A stretch of 64,000 nt of DNA from Sphingomonas sp. (GCA_017418975.1 JAFOMG010000016.1:1-64000), one strand, 5' to 3'. Numbered from the stretch's first letter, positions 47,118 to 55,864 are shown. Notes: generated from the sequence alone by a model not told the origin. Numbers and translations are program-made.

Positions 47118-47310
47118 GCGCCGGCAGGTCTCCTGGCTCGCGGGTCATCGCTTCGGGCGCACCTTCCCGGGCTTTCGCCCAGTGGTCGGCGGATCGCTTC
47201 CGCGCCCACCCAGCACCCTCGCTCGCCGCCTACAGTTGCAGGGACAGCCATGGACTTGGGCGATGCCCGTACCATGTTCCCATTTTAATCCCCTCGCGGG
47301 GAACCGGCGC
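47118..47310 (-). promoter_or_regulatory. Cobalamin riboswitch of the unrecognised gene
   Basis: On the minus strand it has GGTTCCCCG, the core GGCTGTCCCTGCAACTGTA, GACCACTGG, GGGAAGGTGCG and the B12 box GAGCCAGGAGACCTGCC (47123-47139). P1 is a perfect 7-bp stem (GCGCCGG with CCGGCGC). It is clearly diverged from the other two copies, so it is not a recent duplicate. Confidence 0.93.
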
Positions 47311-47651
47311 AGTGTTCCCGCCCGGACAAGCCGGGCGCCCAACGCCTAGCACGGATTCGCGAGCTGGGTGAACGTCCGTTTATCAGGTTTTAGAACCTTA
47401 AGCCGATCAGCCAGGCCCGGTATCTCGACCCCGCCTCTGGCCGCCGTGAGCAGATGAACGAACGGCAGCTTGCAGTGGCCTACCGGGCCTGACCGAACGG
47501 CCGCCATTGGAACGCAAAGTGACAGCCACAATCGGTACAAAAGTGTAGTTTTATACTGGCACCACAACCGACCTGATTGCAGCAGCCTAAGGATGAAAGC
47601 GACAAAACTCACCGAGCCGAAGAGCATGAGCGCACTTAGCGCTTTGAAGGC
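47311..47651. other. No gene seen upstream of the third riboswitch
   Basis: These 341 bp should hold the riboswitch promoter. A GC dyad (GCCCGG/CCGGGC) lies at about 47319-47338. Composition shifts to lower GC beyond this point. Confidence 0.4.
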
Positions 47652-48443
47652 CTAACGATCGATCGTCCAGCGTCGGACCACCACACCGTCCGAGCCATCG
47701 GCAATCTCATCGTACTTGAGCGGCAAACCCGACCGGTACACGGTGTGGAGGGTAAGCGAAGGCTGTTGAACGCCGCGATTCTTCCCGCTCACATCCCAAT
47801 TAGAGCACGAAACATATACGCGGTCACGACCATCGCGCTGTCGCGACAAAAAGCTACGCTTGGCGCGCAACGTGCCGCCATTACCCATGCGATCATGCGT
47901 CGGATTAACGATTATATCCGCCGACATGACAGCGCGCTCGGCAAATGCGCAGACGAAACGAGGATCATGGCGGCCGACCACCACATTGATTTCGCCACAG
48001 CATAAAGCGAATAGCCGTTGGCCCATCGCCTCGACGGTACGAGCGCCTACATGGCGCCTGAATTTCAGCATGCATTGCCGCCAATTCGAGCGACTCTCAT
48101 CAGCGGTACGGAATGCCTGATTGCCAAATCTATGCAGGCGACATCCCGGCTGCAGCACAGCCCACATAGCATGACTGCGCGTAGGAAAGTCCTTTGGTCC
48201 GGCGTCGCGGTGAATCTCCGCTACCACTATTGTCGCGCTACGTTGGCCCCGCATGCGGCTTGACAGAGCGATGAGGTCGTCCGTGACGTCAAGTGCCCAG
48301 CCCGCCGTTACAAGGAGGTCAGGCTCATATCGCTCTATCACATCAACGATAGCAGCCAGGCGCTCCTTCCCCGGCATAATCATCCGCCTATCGGATTTCG
48401 CGAATGAGATGGTGTAAAGCCGAAGGCGCTTATTTTTCGGCAT
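47652..48443 (-). CDS. Nitrilase-superfamily-like hypothetical protein
   Basis: The 263-aa protein has features of the carbon-nitrogen hydrolase fold: an early PDLLVTAGWALD, a central RLFALCCGEINVVVG that could carry the nucleophile Cys, and a later AVMSADIIVNPTHDRMG with RQRDGRDRVYVSCSNWD resembling the nitrilase R-A-x-E-N-x-x-Y-V-x-x-x-N region. The Glu and Lys of the triad are not obvious. Base use is more AT-rich than in the metabolic cargo. It could also be an unrelated alpha/beta protein. Confidence 0.4.
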   Translation of the reverse strand: MPKNKRLRLYTISFAKSDRRMIMPGKERLAAIVDVIERYEPDLLVTAGWALDVTDDLIALSSRMRGQRSATIVVAEIHRDAGPKDFPTRSHAMWAVLQPGCRLHRFGNQAFRTADESRSNWRQCMLKFRRHVGARTVEAMGQRLFALCCGEINVVVGRHDPRFVCAFAERAVMSADIIVNPTHDRMGNGGTLRAKRSFLSRQRDGRDRVYVSCSNWDVSGKNRGVQQPSLTLHTVYRSGLPLKYDEIADGSDGVVVRRWTIDR

Positions 48444-48638
48444 TAGCTACCACCGTGCCTTCTCGAGGTTTGCTCATTACGGACGAAGGTGCCGTTTGAT
48501 CACGCCGCACAAATGCCGACCGGGATGCGCCCAACCCGGCTGCGAGGCGCCACACAGACGAAGGAACGCGGAATAGCAGCGCATGGCATGGGTGAGGCAG
48601 GAGGCCCTCACCCACACCATGCATCAACCACAACGCCT

Positions 48639-49007
48639 TCAATATTCCGACGCCAGCATTAGTGTCAGGACGCGGGTCGTTACCTTTGGATCGGCGGCAT
48701 CTGGCGAGCCGAAGGTCACATCCTTATCGTAGCAGTCGATCTTCCAGAAAATCTTCTCGCTGCCTTCAATCTGGATCGCCCCGAAATCGTGCTCGCCATA
48801 GGGATCATTGGCCTTTTCGAACGAGGTGAAGAGAGCCAGCTGGTGCAACACCCAGATGCGTGCGCCCTTATCGAGCCCACGAAATCCAGGGGTCGCCACA
48901 ACGATTCCGCCAATTAGCGTCATCCGGAATGCATCGTTGAGCTCTCGGATGCGAGCAATGTGCTCTCTTGTGCCGAGCGCATGAGTCGTCGTTTCCGTAC
49001 CTTCCAT
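48639..49007 (-). CDS. DUF3768 family protein
   Basis: The 122-aa protein reads IRELNDAFRMTLIGGIVVAT and PYGEHDFGAIQIEGSEKIFW, then KIDCYDKDVTFGSPDAADP, VTTRVLTLMLASEY, which match DUF3768 closely. The family is found mostly on alphaproteobacterial plasmids and integrative elements and has no known function. It sits 32 bp after the stop-side of the recombinase block and reads in the same direction. Confidence 0.82.
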   Translation of the reverse strand: MEGTETTTHALGTREHIARIRELNDAFRMTLIGGIVVATPGFRGLDKGARIWVLHQLALFTSFEKANDPYGEHDFGAIQIEGSEKIFWKIDCYDKDVTFGSPDAADPKVTTRVLTLMLASEY

Positions 49008-49039
49008 GGCCGGATTCCTTTCTTAGCGATGTAATTGAA

Positions 49040-49618
49040 TCAGATCAGCCGGACGAGCTTGCGTTGGGCTTCTCGGTCGCCTTGAATGTAGCGCTCAGTT
49101 GTCATTAGCGAACGATGACCCGCTAGCTCTTGCACGTCGCGGAGAGAGCCACCGATGCGCGGGATCGCGCGCGCGGAACGTGTAATGAAAGTACGCCGGC
49201 CAGAATGCGAAGAGCAGCCTTCGAACCCAAGCTCGGCATAAACAACAGCGAACCAATTCACGATCGAACGAGGCTTCATATGACCGCCCCGCTCAGAGCG
49301 GATGATCGGCCCGCCAATAGGGCGACGATCGACACGATACAGCGCCTTAAGCGCATCATGAAGATCGGCATTCCTTGGGATGGTGCGACCGGAACCATTC
49401 TTCGCGATACGGCCCGCAACCGTCAACTGATCCGAAAGCCGGCCATTGGCCTTAAGGACCATCGGCCAAGTGATCCCCGAGACTTCACAGGCCCGCAGGC
49501 CCGCCTTGAAGCTAAGCAGTACTATGACGCGGTTGCGTTCCGGATTCCGAGTAGATTGGACATGCCTGAGTAAGCGGCGCACGTCTGCCGCCTCCAAAAC
49601 CCTGGCGGGTTGAGTCAT
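49040..49618 (-). CDS. Tyrosine recombinase, catalytic domain only
   Basis: The ATG at 49618 gives 192 aa. All catalytic residues of a tyrosine recombinase are visible: Arg in AGLRACEVSGITW, Lys in IAKNGSGRTIP, HSGRRTFITR (H-x-x-R), His in LAGHRSLMTTERYIQG and the Tyr in that motif. The N-terminal core-binding domain is absent, since full-length XerC/D-like enzymes have about 300 residues. It may be a stand-alone resolvase-like recombinase or the remnant of a nested element. Confidence 0.82.
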   Translation of the reverse strand: MTQPARVLEAADVRRLLRHVQSTRNPERNRVIVLLSFKAGLRACEVSGITWPMVLKANGRLSDQLTVAGRIAKNGSGRTIPRNADLHDALKALYRVDRRPIGGPIIRSERGGHMKPRSIVNWFAVVYAELGFEGCSSHSGRRTFITRSARAIPRIGGSLRDVQELAGHRSLMTTERYIQGDREAQRKLVRLI

Positions 49619-49886
49619 GGCGTACCTCGATTGTGCTGAATGCAGCGGCAAAGCGCCACTGTGTCACTATCATAGCACGCTCAACCCGGAGGATCAAAAT
49701 TTGTCCCCCTCTAGATTGGGGCAGGCAACCGAGATGGTATCTCACGTAAGGCGAGTAGCCGCCCCTTTTGCTTTATATGAAATATCCCCCAACTCAGCTG
49801 TTGGACGACGAGAAACATGGCATTCCCGTCACTAACTGCGCTTTTCGCGCATAATTTTTTCCCAGCTTTTTTGTCTTGCTAGAACG

Positions 49887-51059
49887 GTGACCGAAATGCG
49901 TAGCCTTCAAGAATCACCAAACGCCATCGAGCACCTTGCCAACCGCGGCGTGGACATCGCTGAGATCCAAACCAATCTCATAACGGACAGCGATTGGGAA
50001 GAGGCCGAATGGCGTCAACCACTAGCGGCTCTCGATCGCTCGATCCGCGGTTTTTATGAGCCGGTTGGAAATTGGCTGGTCGAGCAAAGGGTCAGCGATC
50101 GAGATATCGAAGCGCTGAAAACCGCGCTCGGAGCGTCCACTCCACATCGAAAGCTACCAGCGGAAATGTTGGCTTCCAATCGCTGGATCCGCCGTCAGGG
50201 TTTCAAACTTCTCAAGGCCCAAACGCACGAGATGTGGCAGCCGGCTGGGACGCGCCGTCGCTGGTTCTTCATTACCCTGATCACGGATATCGGTAACGCA
50301 CTCGAATACGCGCCGGTTATCGAGATCAAGAGGCTGAAGACGGCATTTGGCAAAATCCTCCGAGCAAGCGGCCTGCACTCATTCGCCGTACTCGAATTCC
50401 AAGGGGGCACGAACTTCCCGCAAGGAGGAGAAGGCCGGACCATCATGGCCCACGCTCACGCCATCGGCTTCACCGACGATGAGGAATTCGACGCTGAACA
50501 CCTGGAGAGTAGGCTGCGTGAACAATCCACGCTGCATAACTGGCTGGGGGCTCCTACGATAAAGATTGTTCCTGTCCCTAGCAGGGACCAGCTACATCGC
50601 CGTTGCAGCTATCTGTTCAAGGCGCCGATACGAGGCTGCTTCCTAAGCAAGAACGACTGGAAGAAGAGTGGTTTTGAAATACTCAAAACAGACATATCGC
50701 CAGAATTCTCTGTACGACTAGCTGAACTACTATGCCAGCTTAACTATAGCGCCATTGTTTTTTCTACCGGTGGCGGCAACACCATCAAGACGCCCTGGCT
50801 AAGGGCGCTAAGAAAATGGCACACCCAACGCGCAGCGAACCACGTGGTGGACTATGCCGCGATTTGGAGAAAGGTCTGGGCGGCGTCATGCGCACGCACA
50901 ACTCGACAGCCATTCGACATCCGCTATAACGCAACGCTCAAGCTATCAACGGCCTGGCAAGAGGCTATATCGGCGTATCGCGAGCGGGTCGAACGAGCTC
51001 GAGAAGAGAAAAAAGCAGCGAAGCGCAGACCGCATGCTTCAAAAACGACAACCCCTTAG
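49887..51059 (+). CDS. Possible HUH-endonuclease Rep-like protein
   Basis: The 390-aa protein shows three motifs in the right order for a rolling-circle Rep: strand motif FFITLITD (about 127-134), the HUH-type AHAHAIGF (His189 and His191) and SYLFKAP (Tyr242 and Lys245, Y-x-x-K). An N-terminal helical part (1-90) and a basic Arg/Lys C-terminus follow the usual layout. Such proteins nick DNA and start replication or mobilisation. I do not recognise the exact family, and the Tyr/His assignment needs structural comparison. Confidence 0.45.
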   Translation: MTEMRSLQESPNAIEHLANRGVDIAEIQTNLITDSDWEEAEWRQPLAALDRSIRGFYEPVGNWLVEQRVSDRDIEALKTALGASTPHRKLPAEMLASNRWIRRQGFKLLKAQTHEMWQPAGTRRRWFFITLITDIGNALEYAPVIEIKRLKTAFGKILRASGLHSFAVLEFQGGTNFPQGGEGRTIMAHAHAIGFTDDEEFDAEHLESRLREQSTLHNWLGAPTIKIVPVPSRDQLHRRCSYLFKAPIRGCFLSKNDWKKSGFEILKTDISPEFSVRLAELLCQLNYSAIVFSTGGGNTIKTPWLRALRKWHTQRAANHVVDYAAIWRKVWAASCARTTRQPFDIRYNATLKLSTAWQEAISAYRERVERAREEKKAAKRRPHASKTTTP

Positions 51060-51163
51060 CCTTTTAGGATGGCAGCTTTGCGCCCCAATTTCGGTCGTTT
51101 GCGGCCTCCGGCTCCAGTCTCAAAAGCGGTCGTTCATTCAGGTAAGAATGAGCGAGACACTGA

Positions 51164-52351
51164 ATGGCTGACTTTGGGGACATTGCTGCCGTCCGCTTGC
51201 GGCGTGTCGAACGGCGGCTCTTATTAGAAGCCGACGTTCAACGTTCGTTCGACCGGCATCTCGGAACGTTAGAAGCTGGGCCGGCTGCGGACTGGCAGGT
51301 TTTGACGGACCGCGCGTCGATAACGGTCTTTCAGATCACTCGTGCAACTACCCCGACCTTGTTCAACGAACCCACTGGTGTTAGCCATCTCGCCGGTTTC
51401 GCGGAAAGTGACGCACTCAATCCAATGGACACCTATCTGGCCCTGGCTGAGCGCGTTTTAAGCGCGCAAAAGCGTGCTTTGTCTGCGTTGGAGATACTCC
51501 GAATCGCGTATCGCGAAGGCCTTGCTCCGGACCATATTCAGGGCCGCACCCAGCATAAGACGCTCCAGGCACGGCTAAGTGAGGACATTCTTCGCTATCG
51601 CGACAGCAGCAAATTCTATCGCCCTGCCCCAGGCAAATTCTTCCTGCATGCATTGAAGGACGATCCGAGCGTCCCCGAGGCCGATCGCAGCCCGATCGTT
51701 GCGCGAAGGCGGAAACGGGATCTGCCCCGCCATCACGCCCTCGCCTTTCGGAAACCACTGATCGCGAAGGAGGCTTCAAAAACGGGCGAAGTCACGATGG
51801 ACTCGTTCGTTAACCTGATCGAACGCGGCTGCTACCACTATGCGTCCAGCAGCCGCCTGCGGCGCTCCGACGATATCTTGGTATGGTCTTTCGTTGTCGT
51901 CGTAAAAGCCGGTTGCGTTCTATCGTATCGGTCCGGTCCTTATCGTGAGCAACGCGACAGCTTCATGAGCAAGCGCGTGATCGGTTTCTATTCCCCGGTG
52001 GTCGAGACCGACATGACGTTATTCGATCAAGCCGATCATGGCGTGGTCTGGAGCGGAATGAAGGCACTCGCGAGCGACCTTGATCTTTATGACGACCTAG
52101 CCTGGCGCGCGCTCAACGCCAATAGCAAGCTCCAGACGGTCATCTATCCCAAGGGCGATGGCGAGTGCGACGACCTTCTCGCCGTCGTCAGTTTTTCATG
52201 CCCTGATTGGCTTGAACCGACATCGAGCCGATTAGCGATAAATGATCTGAAATGGATCGATCTCAGCACGCCGATCAATCACACCGAAGACTTTGACCCT
52301 TGGTCGCAAACTCTGCTACCTGTAGCTCGTCGTCTAGCGCTTGAGGCATGA
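51164..52351 (+). CDS. HARE-HTH domain protein, first gene of a possible defence pair
   Basis: The 395-aa protein contains a HARE-HTH domain at about residues 88-165 (DTYLALAERVLSAQKRALSA, LEILRIAYREGL, HKTLQARLSEDI, FYRPAPGKFFLHAL). This winged-helix domain occurs in restriction enzymes and chromatin factors and is thought to bind DNA. The C-terminal half (about 215-390) has a strand-rich pattern (DILVWSFVVVVKAGCVLSYR) reminiscent of Nudix-like folds but without a Nudix box. It ends 12 bp before the HEAT-repeat gene, in the same direction. Confidence 0.65.
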   Translation: MADFGDIAAVRLRRVERRLLLEADVQRSFDRHLGTLEAGPAADWQVLTDRASITVFQITRATTPTLFNEPTGVSHLAGFAESDALNPMDTYLALAERVLSAQKRALSALEILRIAYREGLAPDHIQGRTQHKTLQARLSEDILRYRDSSKFYRPAPGKFFLHALKDDPSVPEADRSPIVARRRKRDLPRHHALAFRKPLIAKEASKTGEVTMDSFVNLIERGCYHYASSSRLRRSDDILVWSFVVVVKAGCVLSYRSGPYREQRDSFMSKRVIGFYSPVVETDMTLFDQADHGVVWSGMKALASDLDLYDDLAWRALNANSKLQTVIYPKGDGECDDLLAVVSFSCPDWLEPTSSRLAINDLKWIDLSTPINHTEDFDPWSQTLLPVARRLALEA

Positions 52352-52363
52352 TTTAGGGGGCTA

Positions 52364-53860
52364 ATGAGGGGTCGGCAGGTGGGGGGCGGGCGTCGGCGCG
52401 CAAAGGGCAGCCTACGACCGGAGGAACAAAAGTTCCTCGAAGTTACCATCCAGAACGGGACGGACTCCAACAAAAAGCAGGCGCTGCAACGCCTCTGCCT
52501 GCTGGCGCGCCGGGGGTTGAAATCCTCATCTCCGGATCAAATGAAAGCGGTGGTGCTCTATGCCCTTGGCTCCAGCGACCGCAAGGTGCGACGGTGGTCG
52601 TTCAACGCCCTCGCACTCATTGGTGATCACCGCGACGTGCCCGTCATGGAAACATATTGGCGCCAAAGCTTCAACGACTCTGAAGTGTTCGAGGCGGGGC
52701 TTAGCGCGCTTGCCCAGATACTCGACAAGCCTACACTTCTGCAGGTCCTAAGCGCAAACGGCGTCGCATTGTCGCCGCGGGTGATCATGGCTGTCGCCCA
52801 GCATCACGGCGCATTCGAGGAGGAGCTTGCCGGGCTGCGGCTGGACCTACGGAATGCCAACGCCGGCGAGTTACGCTCGGCTACCTTGTTGATCGGGCTC
52901 CAGCGGGCACCTTCGACCTTGTTCTCTGACCGTCACCCCGTGAGTTCAGTCATCGGAGACCTGAACACCCACGAGGACGGCATCATCGCGCAATACTCCT
53001 TCTGGGCGACGGCAGAACACCCGGATCTTGACCTCAGCAGCGTCAGCGTACCACCCAGCGTCTTCAGCCAGTTGAAACCGAACGTCCAAGCTTGGGCCTA
53101 TCGTGTCCTCACCAAGGACAAGGATACTGCGGAGAAACATAATGAGCTGATCGTTGAAGGATCGGAGAGTGACCATGCGAGCGTCCGCGAGGGCGTCGCC
53201 ATGGGACTTCGCGACATCTTCTTCGACTCGCTCGATACGATCATCATAGATTGGTCGCTAAGCGAGGATGACATTGTTATCCGCGAGAAACTCTGGGAGC
53301 ATATGGCCGCAAACGCTCAACATAGCGCCGGTTACCGAGAAGAGGCCGAGAGGGCTTATCGTCACTCCTCTACCAACTCGGCTTTGAGAGCGCGCCTCGA
53401 GGCGGCGTGCAAGGAAAAGGGTCTGTCTCTAACCTTCAAGAAAATTGCGCTCCAAACGGGTGATCCTGACCTTTTCACGCAGATATCGGGAGGAAATGTG
53501 ACCAACAACCAGACCTTCAATGGCTCCGTTCAGACTGGCGCACTATCCAACGCAGGACCGGGCAACACCGGCAACATCAACATCGGTCAGCAGCAGCAGG
53601 CCGTGAGCGCTGTCGAGGCCGAACTCAAAGCACTTCTATCGGATCTGCAGCGACAACCGGCGTCAAGCGAGAAAGAAAAGGTATTGGCGGCGGTCGAGGA
53701 CGCTGTGAAGGCGCCAACCAAAAGCAAGGTCGGCAAAGTCGTGGACTGGCTTAAATCCGCCAAGGAAGGCATGACATCGATCGCCGACATCACGGAAAAG
53801 GCCGGCTCTTTCTATACCAAGATTGCGCCGGCTCTGGATCACCTACCCGACCTCCTTTGA
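52364..53860 (+). CDS. HEAT-repeat-like protein with Gly/Asn linker, second gene of the pair
   Basis: The 498-aa protein has HEAT-like helical repeats over about residues 20-350 (KAVVLYALGSSDRKVRRWSF, NALALIGDHRDVPVME, AGLSALAQILDKPTLLQVLS). A Gly/Asn/Gln-rich segment (376-412: GGNVTNNQTFNGSVQTGALS onward) then leads to a charged helical tail (about 415-498). Such Gly/Asn segments occur as linkers before effector or oligomerisation modules in bacterial conflict proteins. Function is unknown; the pairing with a DNA-binding HARE-HTH protein on an island suggests defence. Confidence 0.6.
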   Translation: MRGRQVGGGRRRAKGSLRPEEQKFLEVTIQNGTDSNKKQALQRLCLLARRGLKSSSPDQMKAVVLYALGSSDRKVRRWSFNALALIGDHRDVPVMETYWRQSFNDSEVFEAGLSALAQILDKPTLLQVLSANGVALSPRVIMAVAQHHGAFEEELAGLRLDLRNANAGELRSATLLIGLQRAPSTLFSDRHPVSSVIGDLNTHEDGIIAQYSFWATAEHPDLDLSSVSVPPSVFSQLKPNVQAWAYRVLTKDKDTAEKHNELIVEGSESDHASVREGVAMGLRDIFFDSLDTIIIDWSLSEDDIVIREKLWEHMAANAQHSAGYREEAERAYRHSSTNSALRARLEAACKEKGLSLTFKKIALQTGDPDLFTQISGGNVTNNQTFNGSVQTGALSNAGPGNTGNINIGQQQQAVSAVEAELKALLSDLQRQPASSEKEKVLAAVEDAVKAPTKSKVGKVVDWLKSAKEGMTSIADITEKAGSFYTKIAPALDHLPDLL

Positions 53861-54442
53861 GGTTGGATTGCGAGTGGTGACTTGATGCTGTGGACTGCCC
53901 CCGCATCAGCCTAGCTGTGCGATGATCTGGTCGTTGAGCCATGTGCCGCGCTCCCCACCGATATGTCGGCGCCGGTCACACGGCGAAGCGGACCGGCTCG
54001 ACAGCTGAGAAGGAGCCCCAGGCGCGTGTGCTGATCATCGGCGGGAAACCGACGTGCATGGATGGCCGCGCGCCCGATACCCCCGGGGCCGGGCGGGCGC
54101 ACATCAGGCCGGACTGCTCCTGACCAGCGACGAGACTATGCTCGCCGAAGAGACGCGCGCGGCGCTCGCCGGTACCGCCTATGACGTGTTCGGCGCCCAG
54201 CCCCGAACCCCGCCCGCCCCGGCGAAGCGTTTCGAGACGCTGATTAATGTGCTCCATTTGGCTGCGCCCGATGCCAAGATCGCGATCGACTTAAGGCCGA
54301 CCGTCTCGACGAGGTTGCACTGTGCATCCTCTAAGGCAATCCAACGCCGCCGATTTTCGCGAATTGGTCATGCAGCCAGCCCTGCCCCTCTACGCGATCG
54401 CGCCATTTCGGCGCGGCCGTCACCGGAAGTCGACCACGCGTC
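53861..54442. other. No intact gene, possibly a decayed ORF
   Basis: A plus-strand fragment at about 54110-54335 reads LLLTSDETMLAEETRAALAG and FETLINVLHLAAPDAKIAID, which looks protein-like, but it has no convincing start and runs into the 3' end of the next gene's complement. I suspect a decayed gene but cannot name it. Confidence 0.35.
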
Positions 54443-55099
54443 TCATAACGTCTGGGCTAGGAAGCTCTCGATCTGCGTGATCATGTCCTCGACATCGGCG
54501 CGCGAGAAGGCTCCGACATTGCCGTGCGCCGCACTGTTGCGAATGTCGGCAAGCGCGGTGATGCGCTTCTGCATCAGCAGATTGTACCGATCAGCTTTGG
54601 CAAGATCGGCATTCATCTTGTCGAGTTTCGCCACCGGTAGGTCCGCATCGCGGCACATCTGTCTGAGCGTCGTCTCGAGGACCACGCCCGCGACGACCGC
54701 GGCAGCCGTAACATAGCCTCCCGCCAGAAGTTCGCGTGCCTGCTCGAGTTCACTTTCGAACAGTTCGGCTTGGACGAGATTGCGCACACTGCTGAGATAG
54801 CCGCCTTCGAAATCTTCGCGGGCGGCGTCGAAGACCGCCTTCTGGCGTTTCCCGATCTGATAATTGGTCGACCAGCCGGTGGCCTGGATTTCATGGAAGG
54901 TCCGATAGTGGACCGATTGCTCGCCGCAGACCCGGCCAAGCAGGTTCTTGACCTTGACCCGCCAGGCAATCAGCAGCTCGTCGTCCACATAATCGCCGTC
55001 GAAGCTGCCGCTCCGATAGGCCTTGGTCGCCTCGACCACCAGAAACTGATCGTGCAGTTCGGCGAAACGCTTCGTCAGCAAGGATGTATCGTTAGGCAT
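54443..55099 (-). CDS. DUF4145/HEPN-like protein
   Basis: The ATG at 55099 (MPNDTSLLTKRFAELHDQFL) gives 218 aa. The frame extends upstream without a ribosome site, into the divergent gene. The C-terminal half carries AGGYVTAAAVVAGVVLETTL, RQMC and ITALADIRNSAAHGNVGAFS, the pattern of DUF4145-type HEPN domains. RNSAAH fits the R-x4-6-H motif of HEPN ribonucleases. HEPN proteins act as RNases or nucleic-acid sensors in bacterial conflict systems. It is divergent from the Ntn-hydrolase-like gene, 96 bp apart. Confidence 0.62.
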   Translation of the reverse strand: MPNDTSLLTKRFAELHDQFLVVEATKAYRSGSFDGDYVDDELLIAWRVKVKNLLGRVCGEQSVHYRTFHEIQATGWSTNYQIGKRQKAVFDAAREDFEGGYLSSVRNLVQAELFESELEQARELLAGGYVTAAAVVAGVVLETTLRQMCRDADLPVAKLDKMNADLAKADRYNLLMQKRITALADIRNSAAHGNVGAFSRADVEDMITQIESFLAQTL

Positions 55100-55195
55100 G
55101 CCTGTTCCGGATCTTGACGATATCGACGTTTCTGCACCGCGTAACCGACGACCGGCGGTAGCCAACCGGTCGCCAATGGTATCAAGGTCTATAGC

Positions 55196-55864
55196 ATGAC
55201 GGTCATCATCGCATATGCAACGCCCGATCTGGCATTTCTTGCCGCCGACAGTTTTCGCTGGGATCTCCTCGAACGTCGCAATGTCGGCCCGGTGCGCAAG
55301 CTCCATGTCGCCGGGCCAACGCAGGCATTCGCGATCGGCGGAGCGCTGATCGATCGCACGCGTCTCGCCGCCCAGCTCTGCGAAGCTCATGCCGGCGGCG
55401 AAGCGCTAGCTGACGCAGCACGGCGGCTGACACCGCTGCTCTTTGCTGCGACCCGTGCGCTTCCACACGCAGGAATGGTGACGGTCGAGCAATTCTGCGT
55501 GTCCTGGTATGCCGAGGCCGGTGCATCGGGGTGCCGGGTTCAAAGGCATCGGTTACCCGAAGACCGGCTCGACACGGTGTCAGGGCTCGATGTGATGGGC
55601 CCCGACACGCAGTGGCTTGCCCGCGAGGCAGCCACGCTGGCTCTGGCGCTGACCAGTAATGGACGGCTGGCGCTCGATGATCTCGCCTATCGCCTGATTG
55701 GACAAGCGGCAGCCCGCCACCCCAGCTCTGTCGGATATCCGGCGATGGCGTGCGTACTGCACGCTGACAGCCGGTGCATCGTCCGCGACGATCTTCATCC
55801 ACAGATGTGGGTTGGACCGCGTCACGACTTCTCCGTCTTGACGACACCGGCGCTTGGCATATGA
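55196..55864 (+). CDS. Ntn-hydrolase (proteasome-like) protein
   Basis: The 222-aa protein begins MTVIIAYATPDLAFLAADSF, matching the opening strands of proteasome-beta/HslV-type Ntn hydrolases (TTIvav, then vlaaDsR). The strand pattern continues with KLHVAGPTQAFAIGGALIDR. The residue after Met is Thr, which could act as the N-terminal nucleophile once Met is removed. Later segments are helical. No unfoldase gene is nearby. The assignment rests on the N-terminal pattern. Confidence 0.45.
   Translation: MTVIIAYATPDLAFLAADSFRWDLLERRNVGPVRKLHVAGPTQAFAIGGALIDRTRLAAQLCEAHAGGEALADAARRLTPLLFAATRALPHAGMVTVEQFCVSWYAEAGASGCRVQRHRLPEDRLDTVSGLDVMGPDTQWLAREAATLALALTSNGRLALDDLAYRLIGQAAARHPSSVGYPAMACVLHADSRCIVRDDLHPQMWVGPRHDFSVLTTPALGI

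Noticed and set aside
47346..47627. 93-codon minus-strand frame upstream of the third riboswitch
   Set aside because: It has no ribosome site or domain and overlaps the likely riboswitch promoter.
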